NCBI GenBank assembly: GCA_026874595.1
Contig: CM049318.1
Span: 15,088,241-15,152,240 of the forward strand
DNA length: 64,000 nt
Source: Sipunculus nudus
Taxonomy: Eukaryota; Annelida; Sipuncula; Golfingiida; Sipunculidae
Direction: 5' to 3'
Shown: positions 44,275 to 56,226 of the stretch, piece after piece
How the letters are laid out: each line of letters starts with the position of its first letter
How positions within the stretch are numbered: position 1 is the stretch's first letter
Program-made: the position numbers and the translations under genes
Notes under the pieces: generated by a model
The model's input: the letters and a program-made list of their open reading frames with translations, nothing else
Told to the model about the DNA's origin: nothing
Database searches by the model: none

Positions 44275-44592
44275 AGGAGAAAATGTTTCAGCATATAGAT
44301 AAATGTGAAAATGTTATAAAAATGTTTCTTGAATATTTTGAAGGAAACATTTCTAAAATATAAATAAAATGTAACTCATAAAATTTTAATAAAATATTAT
44401 GAAAACATTTTTAAAATGTTTTACAAAAACATATTAAAAACATTAAAATAACATTTTTAAAACGTTTTAGCAAAACGTTTTAAAAACGTTTTTTCGAACA
44501 CACAAAAAATGTTATAAAAATATCACGAAAATACATTTTCAAAACATTTTGCCAAACGTTTATAAAACATTTTAAAAATATTTTTGTGCTAG
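44275..44592. repeat. Second AAACATTTT/AAACGTTTT subrepeat array
   Basis: Degenerate AAAATGTTT, AAACATTTT and AAACGTTTT units, ending at GTGCTAGCTGGG. Similar in composition to 32,990-33,089 and 41,302-41,745. Such arrays occur in the termini of some invertebrate DNA transposons. Confidence 0.65.
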
Positions 44593-45315
44593 CTGGGTAA
44601 CACAAAGGACGATTGATTCTTGCTTTGCAGGTGACCTGTGATACTGAGACCAACAATCTAATCAAATCTTAACGAAAAGTGTACAAAACGTGCTTATGCA
44701 TGCACTTGCAGAACAGGTTAATAAAGACATACAATCGTGCAAGACACCAGCAATTTCATTTGCCTACATAAATATTTATCAAATTTCATACCAATATGAA
44801 ACACTCTTGAGTCAAATTTATTTTGATACCAGATTGCGATTTCTTCTTGCGCCCTGTTAATTACAAATGACAGTTTCAGTTTTCGCGGCATAACTCAATA
44901 CAGGTCACAGTGAATTAGGACTATTTTTCCGTTTTCCCAGAGGACCTCTCAGGCACAGTCAGCCTTTGAATTTTGAACTTTCTGGATATTACGTACACTC
45001 ACGATTTGTGCCTTGTTAGCATATATACTGGTTGATGGCTTTGGAAGTTTTCGCTGCATAACTCGGAGAATATAGGCCATATAGGGACCTACCTTTCCGT
45101 TTTCCAAGAGGACCTTTCTCGGCCCGTTAGCATGTGAACTTTAACGTTTCTCAGTCTTTGGTTACAATTTGTGCCTTTCAAACATATTGAGGGACGGAAG
45201 TTTTCACTGCGTAATTCAGAGAATATATGTCGTAGTTTGTATCGGTCACATCTATATTTTCGCTTCCAAAGAGGACCTATTTGGGCCTGTCAGCATGTGA
45301 AGATTGAACTTCCTG

Positions 45316-45567
45316 CAGGGGCGTCAATATAGGGGGGAAGGGGGGTATATATACCCCCCACTTTTTGGCAAGGGGGGGGGGGGAGGGATGGTCAAGGTAA
45401 TCATCCCCGACAATTTCAGAGAATATTATTATTATAATATTGCAAATGAAATATATTAATAAATAGAATTAAAGACTTTGGATCCATTTACTAAAAAATG
45501 TTATATCTAAACTTTGCTAAGAAATCACAAAGAAACAATTTCTAAAACATTATAATTATTTGAAAGA

Positions 45568-45616
<49 letters not shown>

Positions 45617-45736
45617 GAATATGTCACTCAGAGACGCTGAAAAAGTTTTATATATATATATGTGTGTGTGTGTGTGCATGTATATAAATATATACAAAGT
45701 CATCCCCCCACCCTGGAAGAAAAATTGATGCCACTG
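45316..45736. mobile_element. hAT-type MITE (421 bp)
   Basis: The left end CAGGGGCGTCAATATAGGGG matches the inverted right end (CAGTGGCATCAATTTTTC when reversed). It is flanked by 8-bp repeats ACTTCCTG (45,308-45,315) and ACTTCCTA (45,737-45,744). The interrupted text is a block of the surrounding repeat whose intact version (GAACTTCCTGGGTCTTATGG) is seen at about 51,622. No transposase; internal TA and TG microsatellites. Confidence 0.85.
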
Positions 45737-46408
45737 ACTTCCTAGGTCTTATTGTTAGGATTCGTGCCTTGTTTATATATGCTGATCAATAAATTTTGAA
45801 AAATAAAAAAAATTGATTTTATTTCCTGCATCACTCGGAGAATAAAGGTCACAATGACATACTTTCAAGGTAGCCACAGAGAACAGCATAGGAAGTTTGA
45901 AATTTCTGTTCCTTACGGTTTATATTTGTGCCCTGTTAACAGACGACCGGACGACTGGTTTTCACAGAGGACCTATCAGAACTTGTCAGCATGTGAGGAT
46001 GGAACTTCCTGGGTGTTGTTGTTACCATTTGCCATTCCTGGGTCTCTCGATTACGATTTGTGCCCTGTTAAAATTCAAATTGATCGATTTTGATATTTCC
46101 CCTGCATAACTCTTATAACATAGGTCGCAGTGACCTAATTGCATGTTTCCAAGAAGAGCTCTCAAAAGGATACGATATTTTCCTTGTTAACAGACGGTCC
46201 ACTCATTTCGATGTTTAAAAATTAGAGGAAAATGTATACAATTCGAATAATACAGGTGGCACAACCAGAAACTGATGAAGCTTTCCATTATCAATCTTCA
46301 AGATTCATGTCAAGATTTGTGCGCTGTTAATGGCAACCAGATAGCCAGACAAACAACGGACAAATAGAGATTGTTATGGCCTGGAAGGCTGTCAGCCAGT
46401 TGAACCTC

Positions 46409-46442
46409 TGGCCCATGGGCCATGACGCTCAGCTGAATTTGA
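46409..46442 (+). repeat. Left end of dispersed repeat family S
   Basis: The perfect palindrome TGGCCCATGGGCCA is followed by TGACGCTCAGCTGAATTTGA. The 34 bases are identical to 32,151-32,184, over 14 kb away. Confidence 0.85.
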
Positions 46443-48344
46443 CATATGGGTGACATATGTGTTAATTATTGATATTATCATATGGGGACAGATATTTGTT
46501 TAGGAGCTTAAATTTACATCCAGAGTGCTCAATATCATGCTCTTTGTCCACAATCCTTAAAAAATAGGTAACAGCGACCTTATTTAGGATTTCTAAGATG
46601 ATTTTAATGGTAACTCTTGAGATACTAAGTAAGGAGTGTTTCTACATTCAACTGCTACGATTTGTGCCCGTCTGACTGATAGGGTGCTAAAATCATGTTC
46701 TTTCACATGGCTCTTTGGATATAGGTCTCAGTGACAAGGATATTTTTACAGGAACCTCCCAGGATCTAATCTTAAATTAAAAATTTCCAGGTCCAACCTT
46801 AACAAATTTTGCAAATCTGTCTTATAGGGTGCTCAAATCATAATCTTTCGCAAATCCTGCAGAGTATATTTCACAGTGACCTTATTTCAGATTCCAAGGA
46901 GACTTTCCAATGACCTCCCTTTATATTAAGAAAGACGTTTCTAGATCCAACAGTTAAGCTTTGTGTCCTGTCTGACTTTCGGGTGCACAAAATTAGGTTT
47001 TCCGCTCTCAGCTCACAGTATTTGGGTCATCATTACCTAAACTAAGGTGCTGAAAGAGATTTGCCAAAATCCTTTAATTTAAAGTAAGAAAGTTCTAGGT
47101 CCAACCGTATTGATTTGTGCCCATCTGACTTTCGCAATGCTAAAATCATGCCTTTTTCCCAGATTCCACAGAATATATGTCATAGTGACCTAATTTTAGG
47201 ATTCAAAAGAAACTTGCCCAGGACCTTTTACATTAGTTGTAGGTCCAACAATACAGTTTTCTGCCCTGTCTGACTGTCTGGGTGCTCAAAGTCATATTTA
47301 GGCCACCATATTAGTTACCATGACCCAATATCCTGTCTCCATGCATGGAGAATTTCCCAAGACATCTTTAGGTGTAATGTTAGGAGATTCTAGAGCCAAT
47401 GGATACAATTTGTGCAATGTCTGACTTTGGTAGGTAATTAACCATGACCTAGTTTCTGGTTTCCATGGAGATTTGCCCAGAAAATACCTGGATGTTGCGT
47501 TTGGAAATTCTAGGCCAAACAGATACAAGTTTTGCCCATCTGACTTTCGGGATGTTAGAATCATGTATTTTTGCCCTATAGCTTACAAACTATAGGTCAC
47601 TGTGACCTAACATTAGGGTTGCAAGGAAATTTATCTATGACCTTCCTGAATATCATGTAAGAAAATTCTAGGCCAAATGGGTACCATTTGTGCCCCATCT
47701 GACTCTCTTGGTGATCACAATCATGTTTTCGGCCCGTAGCTCGCAGAATATAGGTGACCATGACCTAATTTAAGGTTTCAAGAGAGAGTTGCCTAGGACC
47801 TCCCTGGATGTACGTTAGAAGTTTTTTAGACCTAACGGTTACGGGTTGTCCCCGCTAACAGCCAGACTGTTTCATTTGAAAAACAGAGTAATGTATGAAA
47901 ATTAGAAAAAGTAAAGGTGATTTGTTTCGAAAATAAAAAAAGATTATGATGATTTAGGATCTAATACAAATATGTATGTATTATTCTCCTACCTAAGCTG
48001 TGAAGGCAATGAAGTAATAAATCTGTTTAAATAAATCTATCAGTCTGCCCACTAGAAAATAGTCCGGAATAATGGTAATGTAAATACTTTGTATTATCGT
48101 GATCATCATATTTGGCAGATTAAACAGTATTTTTTACAGGCTAAGGAGCCCTTTTCTGTCTATAGCCTGTGTATAGCATGAATAATAATTGAAGGTGCAC
48201 ATGCAACATCACATGTATCTGGAACTAAAAGAAAAGAAACTACACATGTACATGCAAAAACAAACCGATTAATAATAGGCCTATTGCCAAATGGCTGTTC
48301 CATTAGGATTTACATTGTGATGTGCAACAACATAAAAACAATTG

Positions 48345-49056
48345 ACCCATCGGCCAGGACGCTCCGCTGACTAGCATCACATTATAGCCCAACATTCAGA
48401 ACAGGAAATTTATCATCTGGAAAGCAAACCGAGATTATTTTCAAATGTGATCTTGACCTTTGACCTTTTGACACCTTAGTCGATAAGGTTCTTCATAAGT
48501 GATGGGTCACACATATGTGAAGTCTTAATCCAATAATGACTGGTCTATACAAGTTGTACGAGAGGAGAAAATATAAAGATTTCTGAAGAAATGGTTTTTG
48601 ACTATTATTTTAAATTTTAAATGCTAACTCGGATATTCAGGCAAACTAGAATTTCTTTTTTCTTACAAAAGTAAGCAAATGTCTACAAATGGACTCCATC
48701 TGATTTGAGGAGACTTGAACTCGAAAATCAAGATCAAGATCACAACTTTTCAAGCCCATCTATGATGATTGAGGGGGAATATGCAATACATGTACTTCAA
48801 AAACTAAAGAAAGCCAGACAGTTATGATGCTGAAATGCATTATTTGGCTGTGTAGCTCACAGAATATAGTTGACCTATATAACTATGACCTATAGTTGCA
48901 ATTGGGGATTCTTCAGGAACTCCCTGGATGATGAGTTAGAAATTTGTTCAAATGGTTATGAGTTGTACTATGCTTACGGACGGATAGCCGGGCGGCAGGA
49001 CGACGGCCAAAGACCAGTCGCTTGAGCTTAGCATGAATTAAAGTCAGCTTAGCTAA
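48345..49056 (+). repeat. Family S short copy with both ends
   Basis: Begins CCCATCGGCCAGGACGCTCC and ends with a GGACGGATAGCC...GACGACGG stretch and AAAGTCAGCTTAGCTAAAAT. Interior blocks include GTTGACCTATATAACTATGACC and GGAACTCCCTGG. Confidence 0.7.
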
Positions 49057-51589
49057 AATACCGGTGTTGTCATCAGCCTTATGGAAGGGGAAATCTGGTC
49101 ACGGTCAATAACATATGATGTGTAACGATAATACACTAAACCACAGCCAAGAAACTGACATGACAGCTTAAAAATAGAGAAAAAAGGGTTAAAAACAGAA
49201 AAAATGTAGATGCAGGAACTGATGAAACCATGTTTGGTCAATAAACACAGGGCACTTGATAAACCCACAGTTTAGAAGCTAATAAAATTGATGTCAAACT
49301 TTTATGGTTTTGCTATGTAGCTCACAGGATATAGATCACTGTGACCTAGTTCTGGTTCTGGAGATTTGTCCTCCTGTTGAATTGTTTACTGTGCCATCTG
49401 ATTAATTGACCTGTTCTTACATTTATATACATACTTACATGTTTACGGTATCAACAGATACCACAAATCCAATTAATATACACTTTACACAACTACTTTA
49501 AACAGATATGTGTGGACATGAAATATTTCAGGCCGATACATCAAACCTTTCCTGAAATATGTGCATGGATGTTCTCAACGCAAAGCCGATTGTAAGTGGA
49601 GCCACCAATGCGAGACAATTATCAACAACTTATTGACATGCTAAATTTCAAGCCGATCCATCAACCATTATTGAGATAAGGGCATGGGTATATGCATAAA
49701 ATATAAAAGTGTTTATGGCGCTGTCAGTCTGGTATACAAGAAAGTTATCCTAGTTATATAAACATACAAACATTCACTTTAATACATCTCTATGCTGAAT
49801 TAACCATGAAAATGCAAGATATACATCAGTCCTGTAGCAGCAGTTTAATGGTAGCATCACCCCTCTTCTAATGTTGGCATTGTGTCAAAGCTATTTATAA
49901 ATAACGACCAAATCTTCCCGAGTTGCCGAACGTGAAACAGTTTGGCTTTATGACAGATGTTTGTATTGATAATGACAAAATCTTGCATGTTGCCAAATCT
50001 GAAATAGCGCTCGCATCATACTTAAACCGTTTATACCTACTGACAAAATTTAGGCTACAATCCTTTTTTTCCAAGCTAGCAACATTTGTTTTAGTAATTT
50101 ATTTAGAATTTTACAGATACTTGTTGAAAGCAATATCAGAATACAAATATATAAATTTGATATGGACATTTATTATATATGTTGTATGTACTGCTCTGCT
50201 TATATACCCATAGAGCTCCGATTTTGTTACCCTGTCATCTACTACCTTTATAAACCCATTTTTTCTATTTTAAAAATTACCAGTGATGGCGATGAGTAGA
50301 AATTGAAAGAATAAATATATTTAAGACATCATACGGTTTATACTATGCCATCTCTCTCTATCACAATGACGTTTAAATGTTAAGCGATGTGTGACAATAG
50401 AAATTCGGAATGTAGAGGGACAGCAACATTATATACGTCGAGCGACATTTACCTTTTTCAGATATATTTGAACATGACTTTAATTCCAGAATACTCACTT
50501 TGATTAGTTATACAAAATTTACTGAGTGAATCTAATTTTCTGTAATGTTATTGCAAAGAAAAGACCATAAATCTCGTGTAAGATTTGGCATGATAGGTTG
50601 TATATTCTTGGTATTTTATGTCACACTAAATGAGTCCAACGGGCTACTCTCTCTTTTGCAGCTGTTCTCAATAATACGAATATTTTAATTATTATTATAA
50701 CTGTACTGATCTTGTTAATTTAATCTTTTATATGCATTAAAACCCCTGCGTTACCTTGTGACATATCACACATGTATACCAAGCCTTTGTTCCATGATGC
50801 CCGGGTACTGATTGCATAATCTCCTAGTCATGGTCACTGGGTCCCTTATTTGTACAGGCTGGGTCCTAATCTGTAAATCTCATTAGGGTAAAGGTGTTGA
50901 TCTCATCAGGGTGACCACTAATGGGGGTCCCGTGATGTTTAGTCAGCTAGGAGCACACACAGATAGAGGATATCAGGATAACGTATAATTACACTGTATG
51001 TAGACTTTGGATTTGTCAGGGTATAATCAACAAAATCTCCATTTTTTTTTGGCCAGTACAGGGGGTCGAGTTCATCTTACCCGTCTGACCAATTGAGTGA
51101 ATAGGGTGATGTTATTAGTTATATTAAATGAGAGAGAGAGAACAAAATGCCTGGGTATAATCATGTGTGGGGAGATTCCTTTTTGGCCACTCTGCACTGA
51201 GGACACTTTTTATGTATTGGCATTTTTATATATATTTGGATGCTACTGAGGAATAAAAATGGTTACTTAAGTTGCCCGATTCATCTGTTGTGGCTGTGTG
51301 CCACAAGTGCCACGAACTTGAGAGAACGAGAGCGTGAGCGGGAGAAGTTTAGTAAAGTAACGTAAGTTGCTTACACGGAACTATACGCGAACGGTTCGCG
51401 ACTCATATTCGAGTTCGCGCTTATGGAAACCTGTGCAGAAAAGGCTAGAAATTGCGTGTTGCGTCGCTTATTTTGAAACACACCCGCAAACGAGTCGCAG
51501 CTTATGGAGACACAACTTTACACATCACATAAAGAAATATAAAACAGATTTATTCTGAAATCATTTGCATAATATCCGGATTTCAGAGG
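49057..51589. other. Gene-free, repeat-poor to moderately repetitive stretch
   Basis: Contains a one-mismatch receptor palindrome AGATCACTGTGACCT (49,333-49,347), two diverged CAGGCCGATACATCAA-type blocks near 49,533 and 49,650, and a locally CpG-rich segment around 51,300-51,530. A T-rich open frame at 49,923-50,213 has no supporting feature. Confidence 0.5.
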
Positions 51590-52050
51590 AGACCGGTCAG
51601 TACCTGTCAGCATGAAATTTGAACTTCCTGGGTCTTATGGTTACAATTAATGTACTGTAGAAGTTTTGACTGATTGTTTTTTTTCTTCTTTTATCCTCAA
51701 AATACAAGGAATATTACAGGTGGCGCCACCAGTTATTGTTCTTCACGATCAATTAATAGTCCAGATTTCATGGCAGTACATCCGGCCGTTCCTGAGAAAT
51801 CTTGGATTCTGTATGAATCTTTAATGTCTTAAAACTTAGGTTTCTAGGGGCTAAAACACGTTTCTGCACCGCTGTTATTCAGAGAATTTAGGTCATACTT
51901 GACATCTAAGGGACTGTTTTTGAATTCCCTGGGTCTTACGTATACCTTATAATTTTATGCTCCGTTAACGGGCAGACAGACGGGCAGACAGACAGACGCA
52001 AGGCATGCCCCATCTTAATAACTCAGATGACTCAACTTTACTAACAGATC
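51590..52050 (+). repeat. Family S/array unit copy with GACA-rich right end
   Basis: Matches the array blocks (GAGGAGACC, CCTGTCAGCATG, GAACTTCCTGGGTCTTATGG) and ends in GGGCAGACAGACGGGCAGAC and a CTCAGATGACTCAA terminus. Confidence 0.65.
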
Positions 52051-52283
52051 CACCCCTATAGAAGCATGCATGTACTCATCATTCACTTTACTTAAGACTT
52101 GAACCTAATGTCAAATGACAATGAAATGCATCCATATTAAGCAAAAAAAAAAAAAAAAAATAAAATAATTATAAATAGGAGTAATCGCCGTCTATTTTCA
52201 TGAAATCCTTAAGATTTCATTTATTCCATCAGTAGATAAACAATAAGTCTCATTAATACTCAATTATTGTAAATGGATCCTAC

Positions 52284-52410
52284 CTTTATTCAAACATTTA
52301 GATAAGAATTAATTTGACCACATTTGACCTTGTGACCTTGAACCTTCCTAACTTTATTCAAACATTTAGATAAGAATTAATTTGACCACATTTGACCTTA
52401 TGACCTTGAA
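52284..52410. repeat. Two-copy tandem duplication, 68-bp period
   Basis: The segment from CTTTATTCAAACATTTAGAT to TGACCTTGAA occurs at 52,284-52,342 and 52,352-52,410 with one difference (CTTGTGACC versus CTTATGACC). Each copy carries two TGACCT half-sites. Confidence 0.9.
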
Positions 52411-53504
52411 ATTTACCTTGAAGGTTACTGGTACTTTTGATTCCAGGCGTTCTTGAAATATAGTGGCAATATTAACTTGCTATGTTGAGGTATGAATTTA
52501 CTGACCAGAAATAAACCGATCAATAAAATAAAATATGACCATGTTTGACCCTGATATTCGACCTTGAAGGTCAAATACTACTTTGGCTACAAGGTGTTGC
52601 TAGAATAAAGTGGTAATATTGCTTTTTTTTTATTTTGAGGATGAATTCCTTGACATAAAACCCTTAGAATTCATGTGTCACACATACAATCTTTGTTGGA
52701 TTGTCGTTACTCATGTATGCAAAATGGCAGCCACTTGAACCAAACTACTGAAACCTCAAATATAACATAACAACATCTTGAAGTGAAATGTTGATTGTCG
52801 TTCCGAAACTGTTTTTTTATATATATCAGAATAATCTAGGAAGAAATGCTGACAAACAAACTACTGACATTCGAGAGTTTCCAAGCAAATTTATAAAATA
52901 ACCTTGAAACTACCTTGAAGGTCATTAGAAAAATGTCCATCAATCATTTTTTGAAAGTGTGTGCCCCAAGGACTTTGAATCAAAAGAGTATAGAAAATTA
53001 ACATCCAGTGCCAGATTTTTTACATTTGCCGCTCTAGTATTATTTATATTCGCTTTATTGTTCAGTCCTGAAAAACACTTTCCAGTATCGGTTATCAACT
53101 TAAAAAATGTGACTCATTTCCAATTGATAGAAAAATATAGTATACAGTAAAAACTATAATATCAGTAAAACTATAGAAATAATATATGATTCACACTTCA
53201 AGATGTAATCACAGTATGATCTGCTGTATATATGACATTGTTTATCACTAATATTTTGTCACAGCATTTAATTTGTTCAGTCACGCTGACTGTAATGGGT
53301 AAATCATACACTCCCATTACATATGTCAATAACTTTCTTCAATAGCACATTTGATATCCGAAACATGTCATAATTTTTTAAGCGTGTTATATGTAACTAT
53401 GAAAATATCAAAGTAAAAAATAGCATGCATTCTTTAACCTGTCCATTTGTAAGGGCCACTTGTTGAAAGACCAATACTAATATTTCATGAAAAAAATTAA
53501 AGTT

Positions 53505-54191
53505 GCCCTATCACCAATAAAGCATGTTGAAGTAACACGAAAAATTGCTTCTTCCCTTTAAAGTAAATGTGTATCTGTCAAAATATTGCTCTGAAACCGC
53601 TTTCTTACTCCTGTAAACGAGTGTTAAAAACTGTGGACCGGGCACGATCACAAGTGTCAACTTAAACACACCGGATGCTCAGCCCAGGCCACAACACGTT
53701 GTAATGTACTAAGGGCCAGTCTATTACTACAATTCTCACTCTCTGTATTTCATCATTATTATATATTATGTAAGTTGAAGGTGTTTAAGTTAATAAGGAC
53801 TTTTTGTATTCAAATGTCAGAGCTGAGTTGCCAGGTATTTACATAATGACTGTAATTGCTTAGCCTTACTGACATGGCATCTCTATTCAGTCTAATTGCA
53901 CTTTCATTGCACACCTTTCTTTTATTGCATCTGTGGTGACATGTCAGGGAAATCTCTGATTGGTTTACTAATAGTGTGTGAATCATGCTGGCAGAGATGC
54001 GATGTGTTGAGAGGCAGTTACAAACTGAGGGCCAAGCCCTAAACTTGGGGCTTGGCATACCCTCTCCTGTATAGGTAAAATAAAGAATCTTTTACATCAA
54101 CTCAGAGACTTGTAAGTTTTCACCAATGCAACGTGGAACAGGTTATAATCGCTACAACGTGTCAATCAGGAGATGCCTGTTTGACTCGGTC

Positions 54192-54224
<33 letters not shown>

Positions 54225-54545
54225 ACACATGTTCCCGCTGGCGGAAACATCGCGTGTTGCGGGTCACAACCGGGTCTCCAGTCACGCGGCCTTGTTATGG
54301 TGACCAGACATACGCAGATTGTGTATCAACACGCAGAGCCAAAACAAGGTGTTAAACAGCAGTATGCGCGGTAATGTTACTATGTGCTGGGATGGTTTTG
54401 CTTGGAAAGTAAAACTGAACTGAACTGTGAAAGAAGAGCATAATATTGTTCCTGATGATGCTCCTTTGTACCTTTGAACAAGATTATGGTTATTTACGGC
54501 AGCTTCCGATTTTGCTTCCCAGCGCCATCTAGTACTGAAACGCTG
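53505..54545 (+). repeat. Dispersed repeat family D, copy 2, split by an insertion
   Basis: 53,505-53,699 and 54,150-54,545 together match 10,905-11,700. The middle is foreign. The right half contains an A-run at about 54,193-54,222 where copy 1 has CCCCCAAAAA. Confidence 0.75.
53700..54149 (+). mobile_element. Insertion in repeat copy 2, solo-LTR-like
   Basis: Begins TGTAATGTAC. Near its end it has AATAAAGAATC followed by TTTTACATCAACTCAGAGAC, as in the R/U5 end of LTRs. It ends around CACCAATGCA at 54,130, and ACGT lies on both sides. A further 20 bases separate this from resumed repeat text, so the right boundary is uncertain. Confidence 0.4.
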
Positions 54546-54994
54546 AACGATTTCGAAGATATCCATATTTTCGATTAAACATTAACTTTAATTATATTTC
54601 GTCTCAACGCAGTGAAAACTTTCCGCTGATGATCCATTCAAATGAATAAAACTATACAAAGGAATTATATAGTTTTAATACCTTACTCAAACGTCATGTG
54701 TTTCACTAAATAACCACAAGCTGGCGCTGATATGCAACAGCGGTTTAGCGTAATTAATAATGAAGACATGTACTGAGGTACCCCAATGATATAAAGACTT
54801 CCCCTTGTTTGCTTTTATACGTGCAGGTCTCCTTCATTCTGCCTTTGCATCCACAATAAGATCCTGAATGGGGCAGGTGTTGATCTGTTGATCATTCATA
54901 GGTATATGTTATACGTTTCAGTGCAAGGTGTCATGTGCAAAGTTGCGTGTGTTGGTTGGGGGCAACATTCTTGTCTTATATATGTATATGTATA

Positions 54995-55162
54995 CAGTAT
55001 AACCTCGTCCAACGACAACCTCGATTTAGCGACCGCCTCAAAATATCGGCCACTTGTTCACGGTCCCAATACTTTTGTGCTCTTTAAATAACACATCGCT
55101 TAGGCGGGCACCTCGAAAATAAGACCACATTAGCGAGGTCCCGTTGGTGGTCTTAATTTCGA

Positions 55163-55170
<8 letters not shown>
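54995..55170. mobile_element. pogo/mariner-like MITE, small
   Basis: TA then CAGTATAACCTCG opens the element. Internal CGACAACCTCGATTTAGCGA and the inverted-like TTAATTTCGAGGTTTATA close it before a long TA tract. The CAGT ends and TA target fit Tc1/mariner-pogo families. The right end is eroded into the microsatellite. Confidence 0.55.
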
Positions 55171-55216
<46 letters not shown>

Positions 55217-55219
<3 letters not shown>

Positions 55220-56226
55220 TAGAGCGCCATTTTCCCGAAAGCGTCGAGGGACAAGCTTTCCTTTCGGAAAAACGAATTTTTGGAAATTCGGTGGGGGACT
55301 AGGGCCAATTTTGTACGACAGTTAATGATTAACTTAATAGTATATTACTGAGGAACACCGTGTTTCTTTTCGACCCACGTAATTTACGACCGCAACTTAC
55401 AAAAACGTCGGGTTTATTGCGGAGTTTGATAGGTAAAACCCATTTTTAAAAATGTCTTTATGATACTTGTGTGCCATCTTCTCCTTTTTTTTTCTTTTAA
55501 AATTCACTGGAGGGAAAGGTCAATTGACATCGCCATTATCGTAGCTCGGTTAGTTTCTTTAACAGCCCGTAGGCGGCGCCAATGGGGCACACGCATAACG
55601 CAGTCCGTTTTCTTTTCTGGGACTCCATATATCTGGCAAGTGACTTCAAGACGATCGTGTTCGATTTGGTGTTCTTCTTGACAGTAAATAAGCTGAATAA
55701 CGGCAAATTTAAGAAAGTGACTCAATTGCTCTCTCGGAATGAATAGTATGACCAGGCCCGCGAGCTATGGTGTAGCATCTAGAACTACTTGAGCACAAGC
55801 GATTGTCGAATGATACCTCACCCATACTCTTGCGAGTAAACTGCTAAGCTTGACATCCCAGCAAAAGCCGACGAACAATGCTTGCTTGAGTACCAACGAG
55901 TTATAGTTGATAATACACAAGTGCTCTTGGATAAACTGCTCACCCTCTTACTAGGGGTTTACGGAGCCTGGCGTTGCGCGACTAGCTGCATGTAGTTATG
56001 ACACCTTTGCCCCGGCGACAGCATTAAACTAATTAATTAGGGTCACAATTCGACTTAACCACCTGTCTGCAGGCCTTTGTGACTTGTAATTACAAAAAAA
56101 CATTTAAGGTGTTTACATACTTGAAAAATATTTAGGAAATACGAATAAATATTCGGTTCCCCATTTTAATTTTTGGTAAAAACGAATTTTCGGAAATTCG
56201 GCATTCGGAAATACGGCGCTCTACTG
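55217..56226. mobile_element. pogo/mariner-like MITE, ~1 kb
   Basis: The 12-bp terminal inverted repeat CAGTAGAGCGCC is perfect (right end GGCGCTCTACTG) and similarity continues to about 23 bp. Subterminal near-palindromes CGAATTTTTGGAAATTCG and CGAATTTTCGGAAATTCG sit at both ends. TA follows the right end; CA precedes the left, probably a decayed TA. The two 73-residue open frames inside overlap on opposite strands and resemble no transposase. Confidence 0.75.

Larger units (their letters stand above)
44860..47870 (+). repeat. Degenerate tandem array, ~160-170-bp unit with nuclear-receptor-like palindromes
   Basis: Successive units follow the same order: (G/C)CTCACAGAATATAGGTCA, C(A/T)GTGACCTAATTT, a CCAAGGAGA...TTGCC block, GGACCTCCCTGG, TTAGAAATTCTAGGTCCAA, a TACGATTTGTGCCC block, and TGACTTTCGGGTGCTCAAA. 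I count more than ten diverged units. A family S left end interrupts at 46,409, and a hAT MITE is nested at 45,316-45,736. No coding capacity. Confidence 0.75.

Noticed and set aside
55460-55725. Opposing 73-residue frames inside the 1-kb MITE
   Set aside because: They overlap on both strands, and no DDE transposase or helix-turn-helix motif is visible.
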